DNA from: Comamonas endophytica
GTDB taxonomy: Bacteria; Pseudomonadota; Gammaproteobacteria; Burkholderiales; Burkholderiaceae_C
DNA: 64,000 nucleotides
Reading direction: 5' to 3'
Assembly: GCF_023634805.2 (NCBI RefSeq)
Contig: NZ_CP106882.1
Span: 496,001-560,000, forward strand
Below the pieces are notes generated by a model that saw only the letters and a program-made list of their open reading frames with translations, was not told the DNA's origin and searched no databases. Shown here piece after piece: positions 33,701 to 39,024 of this stretch (position 1 is its first letter; each line of letters starts with the position of its first letter). Made by a program: the position numbers and the translations under genes.

Positions 33701-34733
33701 CGCCATAGGCCTCGCCCGCGCTCATGCCATTGCCGGCGTCAAATGCTCCGCCATTGGTCGGCACCACGGCCATGCCATGCAGACCGGGCAGGGAAAACAG
33801 TTCGGCAATGGCCTGGTTGACGCTCGCCACCAGGGCCGCACTGGGCAACGAACCGCCTGCCGACTCCATGATTTTGAGATAGGACAATGTGGCAATCGCA
33901 TTGATATTGATTGCCACCGTGGAATTGGGCTCTGTCACCACCTCGATACCCGACAGCTTGGCATCGAGGTTTTTAAGGGTTTGCGTGGCCTCGTCAAGAT
34001 AATCCGCGTTAGCGCCTTTGTTCACGACACGGGCAATCACCACACCCATATAGCTGCCGATGGCGACAGAGAAGCTTCCGTCCGCATTGACCGCCGATTC
34101 GCCCAGCCTGGTAATGCCGTCGGCCTGGAATACCTCGACATGCAGATCGTTTCCCGCCACCACGGGCCCCGCAACGATGGTGCCAACGACGGTATTGCTG
34201 ACCACCGCAGCGCCGCCACCGCCCGTATTGCCGCTGCCACCACCAGTATTGCCACCACCAGTATTGCCACTACCACTGCCACCACCGCCACCGGCCGCCA
34301 ATGCAACCCCACCTGCGCCCAGCAGGCCGAACAACAGGGCCGCCGAAGAGTCATTCTCGCTGTCCATCCAGATGACCGGCTCGCCCCCCGCCGTCATGTG
34401 CATGACAGGCGACTCCGCTGTCAATGCCGCGCCCTCCAATGCCGATCCCCTGAGCTCCGCCTGGGGAATGAAGGCGGCATCCGGCTGATCATGGAAATCA
34501 TGGAGTTCGGCAAGCACCCTGGAGGAGTCTTGCTCCTCGATGACCAGCGCATTTCCCTTGCGCTTGACCACGATGTGGCTGGGCGATTTCCCGGTTGCCA
34601 TATCGATCAGTGCATATTGCGCCCCTGGCTTGGCCACAATGACAATGGACTGCTGAGCGACGGGAATATGGACAATGGAACCGTCCTTGAGACGTTCGAC
34701 GATATTCAACGATTTCGATTGATTCACGCGCAT
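21768..34733 (-). CDS. Giant cadherin/Ig-repeat surface adhesin (BapA-like)
   Basis: 4,321 residues. The first ~130 residues resemble the N-terminal prefix/retention domain of Bap-type adhesins (strands such as IVVKRKGNALVIEE). A hydrophobic stretch at 131-147 and a Gly/Ser/Asn linker (148-174) follow. Three blocks then come: about 428-2110, mixed cadherin-like, Ig-like and one SbsA-type Ig domain; about 2118-3125, eight Ig-like domains; about 3128-4035, cadherin-like domains. In all I count ~21 cadherin-like units (signature DYETKxSYSFTVVATD), 11 Ig-like units and two SbsA-type Ig domains, the second near 4038-4150. A unique ~155-residue C-terminus should hold the secretion signal. No RTX GGxGxD nonapeptides were found. 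AAGGAT precedes the ATG. It is expected to be exported by the type I system encoded just downstream and to act in adhesion or biofilm formation. Confidence 0.93.
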   Translation of the reverse strand: MRVNQSKSLNIVERLKDGSIVHIPVAQQSIVIVAKPGAQYALIDMATGKSPSHIVVKRKGNALVIEEQDSSRVLAELHDFHDQPDAAFIPQAELRGSALEGAALTAESPVMHMTAGGEPVIWMDSENDSSAALLFGLLGAGGVALAAGGGGGSGSGNTGGGNTGGGSGNTGGGGAAVVSNTVVGTIVAGPVVAGNDLHVEVFQADGITRLGESAVNADGSFSVAIGSYMGVVIARVVNKGANADYLDEATQTLKNLDAKLSGIEVVTEPNSTVAININAIATLSYLKIMESAGGSLPSAALVASVNQAIAELFSLPGLHGMAVVPTNGGAFDAGNGMSAGEAYGAILAALSGADALNGGDSQKSIEELLAGLTVTGISAALTEMAQAQLVKGAEHTSGQTGQSLAGFVAGVVDTYAPHFNSGSASPAVDENIGAARTVYTAVANDAAGSVTYSLKPGADAALFRIDAGTGTVTLLGNPDYETKPRYSFTVVATDAVGNASEQVINLAINNLDDTAPAITSGGMATAIAENSGAGQVVYTVTSTDSADVSTGSPRYSLKAGLDASLFSIDAGTGAVKLTGNPDYETKSSYSFTVVATDAAGNASEQVVTLAINDLDESAPVAVPQVLRLSIGGSLSGGSNIYKAGDSVLVTVMLNQQVVIDNSNGMPRVALDIGGRTVYATYFGGGPSQLEFRYRIVAGDSSPDGVAIAANALELHGSTIKNAAGTDALLAHGPVANSVVPVDAVAPVLTSGAKAAAIDENSGAGQIVYTAAATDINEVFYRLKPGADADRFSIDARTGAVTLTGNPDYETKPSYSFTVVATDAAGNASEQVVTLAINDLDDTGPILPVDTTAPTLVSSTPADNATNVAARSDIVLTFSEDVIAGSGDIVIRGDSPLLPGRPGRISLRTISVDDTSLVAVDGNRVTINLGGDLEPGWTYYVQMASGVFVDRAGNAYAGITSTTGLNFAMGGSIEVEPTVSSVSIGSTEEPGSVLNAGDIVYVTVTLSEAVLVTGAPRIALDIGGSTVYATYSSGSGTAALVFQYIIQAGQNAPGGIGTDSNALQLNGGTLKNAAGTDVMLAHGPAQNLDYQVDTVAPRLISGSTAFAIDENSGAGQIVYTAAATDINEVFYRLKPGADAEQFSIDARTGAVKLTGNPDYETKSSYSFTVVATDAAGNASEQAVTLAINDLDESAPVVAPQVLRLSIGGSLSGGSNIYKAGDSVLVTVMLDQQVVIDNSNGTPRVALDIGGHTVYATYFRGGPSQLEFRYRIVAGDSSPDGVAIAANALELHGSTIKNAAGTDALLAHGPVANSVVPIDAVAPVLTSGAKAAAIDENSGVGQIVYTAAATDINEVFYGLKPGADAEQFSIDARTGAVTLTGNPDYETKPSYSFTVVATDAAGNSSEQVVTLAINDLTGPVFAGSSAVTAEAVNENRPEGTVVYTAQANDANGVTYRLGGTDALLFAIDADGVVKLTGRLDYETKQNYSFTVMATDSAGNASSQVVTLPINDRTGPVFASGATAEAIAESSALGTTVYTAVANDASGVSYSLSGTDAEKFEIDAASGDVRLIGGLDYETKQSYSFTVVATDGANNASSQAVMLPINDRTGPVFASGATAEAIAENSALGTTIYTAVANDASGVSYSLSGTDAEKFEIDVASGDVRLIGSLDYETKQSYNFTVVATDGANNASSQAVTLPINDRTGPVFASGAIATAQAIDENSGAGQIVYTAAATDSNEVTYSLKPSMDAERFSIDASTGAVTLIGNPDYEAKAGYSFTVVATDAASNASEQVVTLAINDLDEVAPAITSGGTATAIDENSGAGQVVYTVTSDDSADVSTGSTRYSLKLEEGTDGALFSIDEVTGAVTLIGNPDHETKDSYSFTVVATDAASNASEQVVTLAINNVDDTAPAITSGGTATAIDENSGAGQVVYTVTSTDDADVSTGSTRYSLKLGEGTDGALFSIDEVTGAVTLIGNPDHETKDSYSFTVVATDAAGNASEQEVTLAINDLDEVAPAITSGGTATAIDENSGAGQVVYTVTSTDENDVSTGTTSYSLKPDQDRAAFSINASTGAVTLIGNPDFETKSSYSFTVVATDAAGNDSEQAVTLTINDLDGIVATVTSVAITGSTEAPGRPLNAGDAVFVTVTLSEPVQVTGIPRIALEIGGTRVYADYVAEGMRDAEMPSVARNSGEPSANLASRSGTTALVFQYTILDGQNDGDGIAITADALDLHGGTIKNMVGNDAVLTHDPVDANPGYPIDTMAPRVSNVALSGTSYGEHSILSVGDVVFVTVTLNETIFIDTSGGTPYIALTIGAETVNATYVGDNVSSQLVFQYQIEAGQTAASGIAIAANALQPNGGTFKDAAGNDAVLTHALVPANAAYQIDTTPPQVSSVALGGPDDSEGRSLRAGDTVSVTVTLDENTFVDLTNGSPRIALTIGAATVYASYVSGSGTSHLLFQYTIEAGQNDVNGIAIAANALEHNGGTLQDAAGNNAVLTHVEVSSNYQVDTMAPQVSSVTFSGSSDSEHSILNAGDTVSFTVTLDEDTFVDLTNGTPRIALTIGAATVYASYVSGSGTSHLLFQYTIEAGQTDVNGIAIAANALEHNGGTLQDAAGNNAVLTHVEVSSNYQVDTMAPQVSSVTFSGSSDSEHSILNAGDTVSVTVTLDEDTFVDLANGTPRIALTIGAATVYASYVSGSGTSHLLFQYTIEAGQTDVNGIAIAENALALDGGALRDAAGNEAALLNRAVADNPGYLVDTTAPQVSNVNLRGSNDGQNRPLSAGDIVRVTVTLSEAVQITDEPRIALTIGTTQVFASFAGYAAGSNRGLVFEYTILQGQNDADGIAIGALDFNDGAISDLAGNAAGLTHAFVNGNTGYVVDTVPRVLAVGIGASRYNGPPTVGDSIELVYQLTVGVQVTGTPRIAMTLGTTEVLADYVGYYYGRSDTLQFKYTIPQGQRDSVGLTIGTLDRTNGTVSDLAGNDIGAALDIPYRINEFVVDTPPNVVAVVFSGSNDGEDRALHAGDTVSVKITLTDAVQVSGTPRIALTIGTTRVFAEYVGLAYGNYDKELVFQYTILDGQTDTDGITVDALDLHGAWIFDRSYNAADFTHGFWGSNTGYMVDTTAPTLTSDATAAAIDEDSGAGQIVYMATVTEGDAVTYSLKDTDLALFSINAATGEVTLTGNPDHETKDSYSFTVVATDAAGNASEQEVTLAINDLDEVAPAITSGGTATAIDENSGAGQVVYTVISDDSADVSTGSTRYSLKLGEGTDGALFSINAATGEVTLIGNPDHETKDSYSFTVVATDAAGNASEQEVTLAINDLDEVAPAITSGGTATAIDENSGAGQVVYTVTSDDSADVSTGSTRYSLKLEEGTDGALFSIDEVTGAVTLNGNPDYEAKAGYSFTVVATDAAGNASEQVVTLAINNVDDTAPAITSGGMATAIDENSGAGQVVYTVTSDDSADVSTGSTRYSLKLEEGTDGALFSIDEVTGAVTLIGNPDHETKDSYSFTVVATDAMGNASEQLVTLAINDLDEVAPAITSGGTATAIDENSGAGQVVYTVTSTDDADVSTGSTRYSLKLEEGTDGALFSIDEVTGAVTLIGNPNYEAKNSYTFTVVAADAAGHEGEQLVTLQILNVDETAPEITSGDTATAIAENSGENQLVYTVTSTDTDVAAGAAATSYRLKPVEGQDAALFDIEADTGKVTLKGNPNYEAKSSYTFTVVATDAAGREGEQLVTLQILDVDDTGPVFASGATATAQAIDENSGAGQIVYTAAATDSSEVTYSLKPGMDAERFSIDASTGEVTLIDDPDYETKPNYSFTVVATDTVGHASEQEVTLAINDLGPVFAPDLPMDAVAENSAAGTVVYRAVVLGSETVTYTLEGEDAQQFEIHPTSGDVELIGSLDYETKQSYSFTVVATDSAGKVGYQAVTLPIIDVDDTGPVFTSGATATAQAIAENSAVGTVVYTAEASDPSGVNYSLQGEDAQQFEIDFTGSVTLIGSLDYEFKQNYSFTVVATDGANNVSYQAVTLPIIDVDDTGPSLQSSSPMDNAGNVAVDSDIVLTFDEAVFIGSGNIVIIGQPAGAPLRTSGAENPLIIPVNDTSQVTIDGNIVTINPSIELQPNWTYHVEIESGAFTDEAGNAYAGIADDTTLNFSTPFTEVPPESSADSTIVVFDLIQGVSSNHSGRTFDADTSYTIFIHMDSEGGDLRPAGAWTGGSNLGQDDKIVLVGSGAPVGSGNAEIVSHRADSTAENWLGPGIQPLVPPTQLALLYSHGVFAYVNRGAPDLWTGAWSANPNADHAFGEIYFTSFAAAGAPNVLSTQGLV
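23866..25250 (-). repeat. Tandem 315-bp repeats in adhesin gene, cluster 1
   Basis: The same anchor sequence (TCGCTGGCATTGCC or a close variant) recurs at 23866, 24181, 24496, 24811 and 25126, exactly 315 bases apart, one cadherin-like unit of 105 residues each. The units from 24181 on are nearly identical over long stretches; the first is more diverged. Confidence 0.9.
26461..27573 (-). repeat. Tandem 369/375-bp repeats in adhesin gene (Ig-like units)
   Basis: GGCGCC/GGCGGT boundary sequences fall at 26461, 26836, 27205 and 27574, giving units of 375, 369 and 369 bases (125 and 123 residues). The middle and right units are almost the same at DNA level, indicating recent duplication. Confidence 0.88.
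28426..29460 (-). repeat. Tandem ~315-bp repeats in adhesin gene, cluster 2
   Basis: Anchors at 28432, 28741, 29056 and 29371 are spaced 309, 315 and 315 bases. The units closely match those of the 23.9-25.3 kb cluster, although the two clusters are separated by the Ig-like block. Confidence 0.88.
30493..31305 (-). repeat. Long direct repeat in adhesin gene, copy 1
   Basis: About 813 bases that recur at 32218-33030, offset exactly 1,725 bases (575 residues). Both copies encode a cadherin-like unit, the VLRLSIGGSLSGG Ig-like unit and part of the next cadherin-like unit with few differences. Confidence 0.85.
32218..33030 (-). repeat. Long direct repeat in adhesin gene, copy 2
   Basis: Second copy of the 30493-31305 unit. 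The frame-preserving 1,725-base offset means recombination between copies would delete or add 575 residues without breaking the reading frame. Confidence 0.85.
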
Positions 34734-35241
34734 TTCATTATCCTTATGGATTCGTCATCAGCAAAGCGAGAGAAAATAATGGCCCCACGCACTGCGCCGG
34801 CGGCAGGGCGTTCAATGATGAAATCGATAATCAGACGCGGGATGGACATCACCGCGTTTGCAAATTCGCCCCGGTTTTATTCGGCGGCGACGGCAACCTG
34901 CACGAAACGACTTGCGCCGCTCGCTATTGCTCTGGGGAGGCAACCCAATCGTCATGGGACCGATGACGATTTCTGGCCATGCTTGGTAAGGGGAATCACA
35001 CCCGCTTCACTGCGCAGGTTCCTTCAGGATTTTCCGGTAGCAATTGGCATGGCGGTTCCTCAGTTATGGGATGGCTAACCGTTCGTAACCACTGGAAACA
35101 ATCGGTTCCATTGCCTCAACGAATTTTGAGGGACGCAAGCCGAGCTTTCTGGCAGTGCCTCCGTTGCCGAGTGGCAGGCTCGTCAGAGACAAATGTCTGC
35201 AAGGATCGCCTTTCCACTTCAATAAAAATATTAACTATTGA
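34734..35241 (-). promoter_or_regulatory. Long leader of the adhesin gene
   Basis: About 510 bases with no gene on either strand, between the candidate promoter and the adhesin start. It holds a perfect 9-bp-stem hairpin (34947-34971) and the AAGGAT ribosome binding site just before the start. The length suggests post-transcriptional control, but no known riboswitch was recognised. Confidence 0.5.
34947..34971 (-). promoter_or_regulatory. Perfect hairpin in adhesin leader
   Basis: AATCGTCAT and ATGACGATT pair over nine bases around a 7-base loop. No U-run follows. It could be a protein-binding site or RNA control element. Confidence 0.5.
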
Positions 35242-35271
35242 TTTATAAATTCAATTATCAATATTAATCAA
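35231..35271 (-). promoter_or_regulatory. Candidate sigma-70 promoter with overlapping dyad
   Basis: On the minus strand TTGATT (35271-35266) is followed after 17-18 bases by TTATAA/TATAAA (35248-35242). An inverted repeat, TTAACTATTGAT (35231-35242) and ATCAATATTAA (35257-35267), overlaps the spacer and -10 region, where a repressor could block it. This is one of the few strongly AT-rich spots in the window. Confidence 0.55.
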
Positions 35272-35511
35272 ACGCGGTTAACTGGGAGAAGCAAGCAGAC
35301 GTCGATCACCGTGGCAGTTTCCGACATGTCGAGCACACGGAAGACTGGCAGCTTCCATACGGACGGCTTGCGTCTGCGGCGGTGCATTGGGGCAACCGAT
35401 GTGAGCTCCGTGTCGTGCGGCTGGCTGTGATGTGCGTGTGTTCTGTAGGCGCCCGGACCAACACGCCGCATTGCGCTGCCGCTGGTTGCGAAGGGACGGC
35501 CTGCATCCAGC
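35272..35511. other. Gene-free sequence upstream of adhesin promoter
   Basis: Nothing coding is supported in this stretch. Its right part resembles the sequence just downstream of the intact dehydrogenase gene at 40.5 kb (ATTGCGCTGCCGC and a CCTA-GCG-CTCAGGCAG context), consistent with the duplication described for the adjacent pseudogene. Confidence 0.4.
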
Positions 35512-35652
35512 CTACGCGGGGCTCAGGCAGATCTCGCCGACATGCCGGCCGCTTTGCTGTTGGCGCAATGCCGCGGCAGGCTCCAGCGGGTAGCTGCTGT
35601 CGATCACGGCCTTCCCGCGGAACTGCTCCGGCGCGCGGGCCATGCCCTGCTG
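35512..35652 (-). pseudogene. Remnant 3' end of MDR-family dehydrogenase gene
   Basis: The minus-strand frame reads through APEQFRGKAVIDSSYPLEP to GRHVGEICLSPA and a stop codon. It matches the last ~46 residues of the intact dehydrogenase at 40584-41594 (ALEQFSWKPVIDSCYPLEQ to GAHIGKICLSCA) at most positions. Only this C-terminal part is present; the upstream part is replaced by the end of bioF ten bases away. It is a decayed duplication remnant and cannot be functional. Confidence 0.8.
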
Positions 35653-35662
35653 CCCGCGGCTT

Positions 35663-36889
35663 TTACGCTTCCTCATGCCATCCGGGCAAGACGCCAGCCG
35701 CCGCTTTCAACGCTTGCAGCAGCCGTTCAATATCCTCTGATGTATGGCAAGCAGACAGGGCGATACGCAACCGGGCCGTACCGGCAGGCACCGTGGGCGG
35801 GCGGATGGCCGGCACCCAGATGGCCTGGCGGCTCAAGGCGGCCATCAATTGCAGGGCGGTTGCGTTGTCGCCGATCACCAGGGCCTGGATGGGCGTCTCC
35901 GAAGGCAACAGCCGCCAGCCCATGGCTGCCGACAGAGGCGCAAGCCCGGCACGCAACTGCGCAATGCGCGCCTGCAGGTGGCTGCGCAGGCTGTCGCTCT
36001 GCTCCATGGCGGCAAGGCTGGCTAGCAGGGCACGTGCCAGCAGCCCCGGTGCGGCGGTGGCGAAGGTGTAGCTGCGGGTGCGCTGCAGCAGCCATTCCAC
36101 CAAAGGCGCGCTGCCCGCCACGAAAGCTCCCGCCACCCCCGCCGCCTTGCCGAGCGTGCCCATGTACAGCAAGCGCGGGCTGGCGTGGGCCCCGGTCAGG
36201 CCCACGGCCGCCAGGCTGCCCCGGCCCTGCGGGCCGCGCACGCCCAGGCCATGGGCATCGTCGAGCATCAGCAAGGCATCGTGGCGCTCGCACAGCGCCA
36301 GCAGCCCGGGAATGTCCGCGACATCGCCATCCATGCTGTAGACCGCATCGCTCACGACCAGCTTGCGGCGGCCCGCGCTGGCGGCCAGCAATCGCTCCAG
36401 GGCCGCCAGATCGGCATGCGGATAGCGGCGGATGCTGGCGCGCGAGAGCCGGCAGCCATCGATCAGGCTGGCGTGGTTGAGGGCATCGGAAAAAATCTCG
36501 TCACCCTCGCCCACCAGCGCGGGAATGACGCTGGCATTGGTGGCGAAACCCGCATAGAAATACAGCGCCCGTGGCAGTTGCACATAGCTGGACAATGCGG
36601 TTTCGAGCTCGGCATTGGCCGTGCTGTGGCCGCTGACCATGGGCGAGCCCCCGGAGCCCACGCCAAACTCCAGCGCCCCTTGGCGCGCTGCTTCGATCAG
36701 CGCGGGATGCCGGGCCAGGCCCAGATAGTCATTGCTGCAGAACTGCAGCATGGTTTCGCCGTCGACGGTGATGTGCGCGCCCTGCCGTGGCGCGACGCGG
36801 CGGCGGGTACGCAGCAGGTGCTGGTCGTGCAGGGCCTGCAACTGCCGCGGCAGCTCCTGCAGCCAGGAATCGGGCGCCAGGTCCTTCAT
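35663..36889 (-). CDS. bioF: 8-amino-7-oxononanoate synthase
   Basis: A 408-residue PLP enzyme joining pimeloyl-ACP (or -CoA) and alanine in biotin synthesis. Family features are CSNDYLGLARHP near the N-terminus, SGGSPMVSGH, the DDAHGLGVRG aspartate motif, and the PLP lysine in MGTLGKAAG (Lys248). ATG 36889 overlaps the bioD stop codon as ATGA, with AGGGA six bases upstream; an ATG at 36895 is the alternative. Last gene of the bioB-A-D-F set; its end abuts a dehydrogenase gene remnant. Confidence 0.95.
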   Translation of the reverse strand: MKDLAPDSWLQELPRQLQALHDQHLLRTRRRVAPRQGAHITVDGETMLQFCSNDYLGLARHPALIEAARQGALEFGVGSGGSPMVSGHSTANAELETALSSYVQLPRALYFYAGFATNASVIPALVGEGDEIFSDALNHASLIDGCRLSRASIRRYPHADLAALERLLAASAGRRKLVVSDAVYSMDGDVADIPGLLALCERHDALLMLDDAHGLGVRGPQGRGSLAAVGLTGAHASPRLLYMGTLGKAAGVAGAFVAGSAPLVEWLLQRTRSYTFATAAPGLLARALLASLAAMEQSDSLRSHLQARIAQLRAGLAPLSAAMGWRLLPSETPIQALVIGDNATALQLMAALSRQAIWVPAIRPPTVPAGTARLRIALSACHTSEDIERLLQALKAAAGVLPGWHEEA

Positions 36890-37560
36890 TGCCATTCCCT
36901 GGGCAGTTGCACGCTCACCGTGCGTGCGTCCGGCCGGGCTTGCCAGGCGATGTCTGCCAGCAAGGGAGCGCCCATGTGCTGGCGCAGATATGCCATATTC
37001 GCTTCAGGCTCCCGCATGCCCGGGTCGATACGGCTGGCGATCCAGCCCGCCAGCGGCAAGCCGCTGGCGCGGATGGCATCCGCCGTCAGCAAGGCGTGGT
37101 TGATGCAACCCAGGCGCAGGCCGACCACCAGCACGACCGGAAGCTGCAGCGCCATGGCGAGGTCCGAGATGCGCAGATCAGGCGACAGTGGCACCTGCCA
37201 GCCCCCCGCGCCCTCGACGACGATCGCATCGGCCTGCCTGCGCAGTTCCCCGTAGGCTGCCAGGATCGGCGCCAGCGTGACGCGCACGTTGGCGCGCTGC
37301 GCCGCGATGTGGGGAGAAACGGGATCGGGCAGCAGGACCGGGTTGTCCCATGCCGGGTCAACGCGCAGCGTGCTGGCGGCGCGCAGCGCCAGGCTGTCCT
37401 CATTGGCCCAGCCGCCCTGCCCATCGGCTTCGGCGCCCGAAGCCACCGGCTTCATGCCGACCACGCGCGCGTGGTACTCCGCCAGCGCATGCAGCAAGGC
37501 GCAGCTGGACAAGGTTTTCCCTACACCGGTGTCGGTACCGGTGACGAAGCAAGACATCAT
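36886..37560 (-). CDS. bioD: Dethiobiotin synthetase
   Basis: A 224-residue ATP-dependent carboxylase closing the ureido ring of dethiobiotin. The P-loop GTDTGVGKT lies at the N-terminus, then GMKPVASGAE and VEGAGGWQVPL, all family motifs. Its start overlaps the bioA stop (ATGA at 37560), with AAGGA six bases upstream, and its stop overlaps bioF, so translation is coupled through the operon. Confidence 0.95.
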   Translation of the reverse strand: MMSCFVTGTDTGVGKTLSSCALLHALAEYHARVVGMKPVASGAEADGQGGWANEDSLALRAASTLRVDPAWDNPVLLPDPVSPHIAAQRANVRVTLAPILAAYGELRRQADAIVVEGAGGWQVPLSPDLRISDLAMALQLPVVLVVGLRLGCINHALLTADAIRASGLPLAGWIASRIDPGMREPEANMAYLRQHMGAPLLADIAWQARPDARTVSVQLPREWQ

Positions 37561-38906
37561 TTGTCGTTCCTTGGGTTGGATTGGGCCTGGGCCTCTTGCC
37601 GCAGACAGTCTTCCAGTGCCGCCAGGGCTTGGCTGCCCAGAAGCTGCACTTCATCGGTGTCCAGAACATAGGGCGGCATGCAATACAGGGTGGAGCCGAT
37701 GGGCCGCAGCAGCAAGCCGCGGGCTTTGGCGGCAGCGTGGTAGCGCTGCGCGAAGCCGGGCAGCGAGGTCTCGATATCCCAGGCCCACACCATGCCCAGG
37801 TGGCGCGCGTGGCGCACGCGCGGGTGCTGGGCGAGCGGTGCGAAAGCGGTGCTCAGGCGTTGCGCCAACAGGCGGTTGGCCTGCAAGGTATCGAGCTGCT
37901 CGAACAGCTCCAGCGTGGCAAGCGCCGCACGGCAGGCCAATGGGTTGCCGGTGTACGAATGCGAGTGCAGGAACGCTTGCGCGGCATCCGTGCCGTAGAA
38001 CGCCTGGTAGACGGCGTCGGTGGTCAGAACGGCGGACAAAGGCAGCGTGCCGCCCGTCAGGCCTTTGGACAGGCAGATGAAATCGGGCCGAATGCCCGCT
38101 TGCTGGTGGGCGAACATGCTGCCGGTGCGGCCAAAGCCGGTGGCGATCTCGTCGACGACCAGATGCACCTGATAGTGATCGCACAATGCGCGGGCCCGGC
38201 GCAGATAGGCGGGGTCGTACATCACCATGCCGGCGGCGCATTGGATCAGCGGCTCCACCACCAGAGCGGCGGTACGCGCATGGTGCTGCTCCAGCCAGGC
38301 CTGCAGTGCCGCCGCGGCACGGCGGGCCACGTCCGCCGCCGAGTCGCCGGGCCGCGCCAGGCGCGCGTCGGGGCTGGGCACCGTGGCGGACAGGCGTACC
38401 AGGGGCGCGTAGGCGCTGCGGAAAACCGGCACGTCGGTGACGGACAGCGCCCCCACGGTTTCCCCATGGTAGCCACCGGCCAAACCGACAAAGCCATTCT
38501 TTTCCGGTCTGCCCAGATTGCGCCAGTAGTGGGCGCTCATCTTGAGGGCCATTTCGGTGGCAGAGGCACCGTCGCTGCCATAGCTGGCGTGGCCCAGCCC
38601 GGTGAGTGCCGCCAGTCTTTCCGACAGCTCGACCACCGGCGCATGGGTGCAGCCGGCCAGCATGACGTGGTCCAGCTGTTCGAGCTGGTCTGCCAGCGCT
38701 GCACGGATGTGCGGGTGGCTATGACCGAACAGATTGACCCACCAGGAGCTGATGGCATCGAGATAACGCTTGCCGTCCGTGTCGTACAGCCACGGGCCCT
38801 GGGCCCGTTGCACGGCCAACAAGGGCTCCGTCTCGTGCCGCTTCATGGGCGTGCAGGGATGCCAGACGGACTTCAGGCTGCGGGCCGCCAGGGATGCAGT
38901 ATGCAT
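37557..38906 (-). CDS. bioA: Adenosylmethionine-8-amino-7-oxononanoate aminotransferase
   Basis: A 449-residue class III aminotransferase that converts KAPA to DAPA with SAM as amino donor. Visible motifs are DAISSWWVNLFGHSHP, YGSDGASATEMALKM, GGYHGET, the VVDEIATGFGRTG cofactor motif and the PLP lysine in CLSKGLTGG. ATG 38906 (MHTASLAARS) is chosen because GGAGAG lies upstream at usual spacing; an upstream extension to 39122 would overlap bioB and looks non-coding. 118 bases separate it from bioB. Confidence 0.95.
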   Translation of the reverse strand: MHTASLAARSLKSVWHPCTPMKRHETEPLLAVQRAQGPWLYDTDGKRYLDAISSWWVNLFGHSHPHIRAALADQLEQLDHVMLAGCTHAPVVELSERLAALTGLGHASYGSDGASATEMALKMSAHYWRNLGRPEKNGFVGLAGGYHGETVGALSVTDVPVFRSAYAPLVRLSATVPSPDARLARPGDSAADVARRAAAALQAWLEQHHARTAALVVEPLIQCAAGMVMYDPAYLRRARALCDHYQVHLVVDEIATGFGRTGSMFAHQQAGIRPDFICLSKGLTGGTLPLSAVLTTDAVYQAFYGTDAAQAFLHSHSYTGNPLACRAALATLELFEQLDTLQANRLLAQRLSTAFAPLAQHPRVRHARHLGMVWAWDIETSLPGFAQRYHAAAKARGLLLRPIGSTLYCMPPYVLDTDEVQLLGSQALAALEDCLRQEAQAQSNPRNDK

Positions 38907-39024
38907 GGACGAACTCTCCATGGCGCAGGCATGGCTGCGCCCAGGCGCGGGCCGAGGGGCCTGCGCAGACAACGGGATGGGACGGGATGGGAAAAGGCTG
39001 CCGAACTGCCGCAGCCTTCGATGC

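Noticed and set aside
35090..35180. Possible c-di-GMP (GEMM-like) riboswitch: GGGACGCAAGCC followed by GTTGCCGA on the + strand
   Set aside because: One A of the core is missing, the receptor and CTAA parts do not match, and the strand is antisense to the adhesin it would be expected to control.
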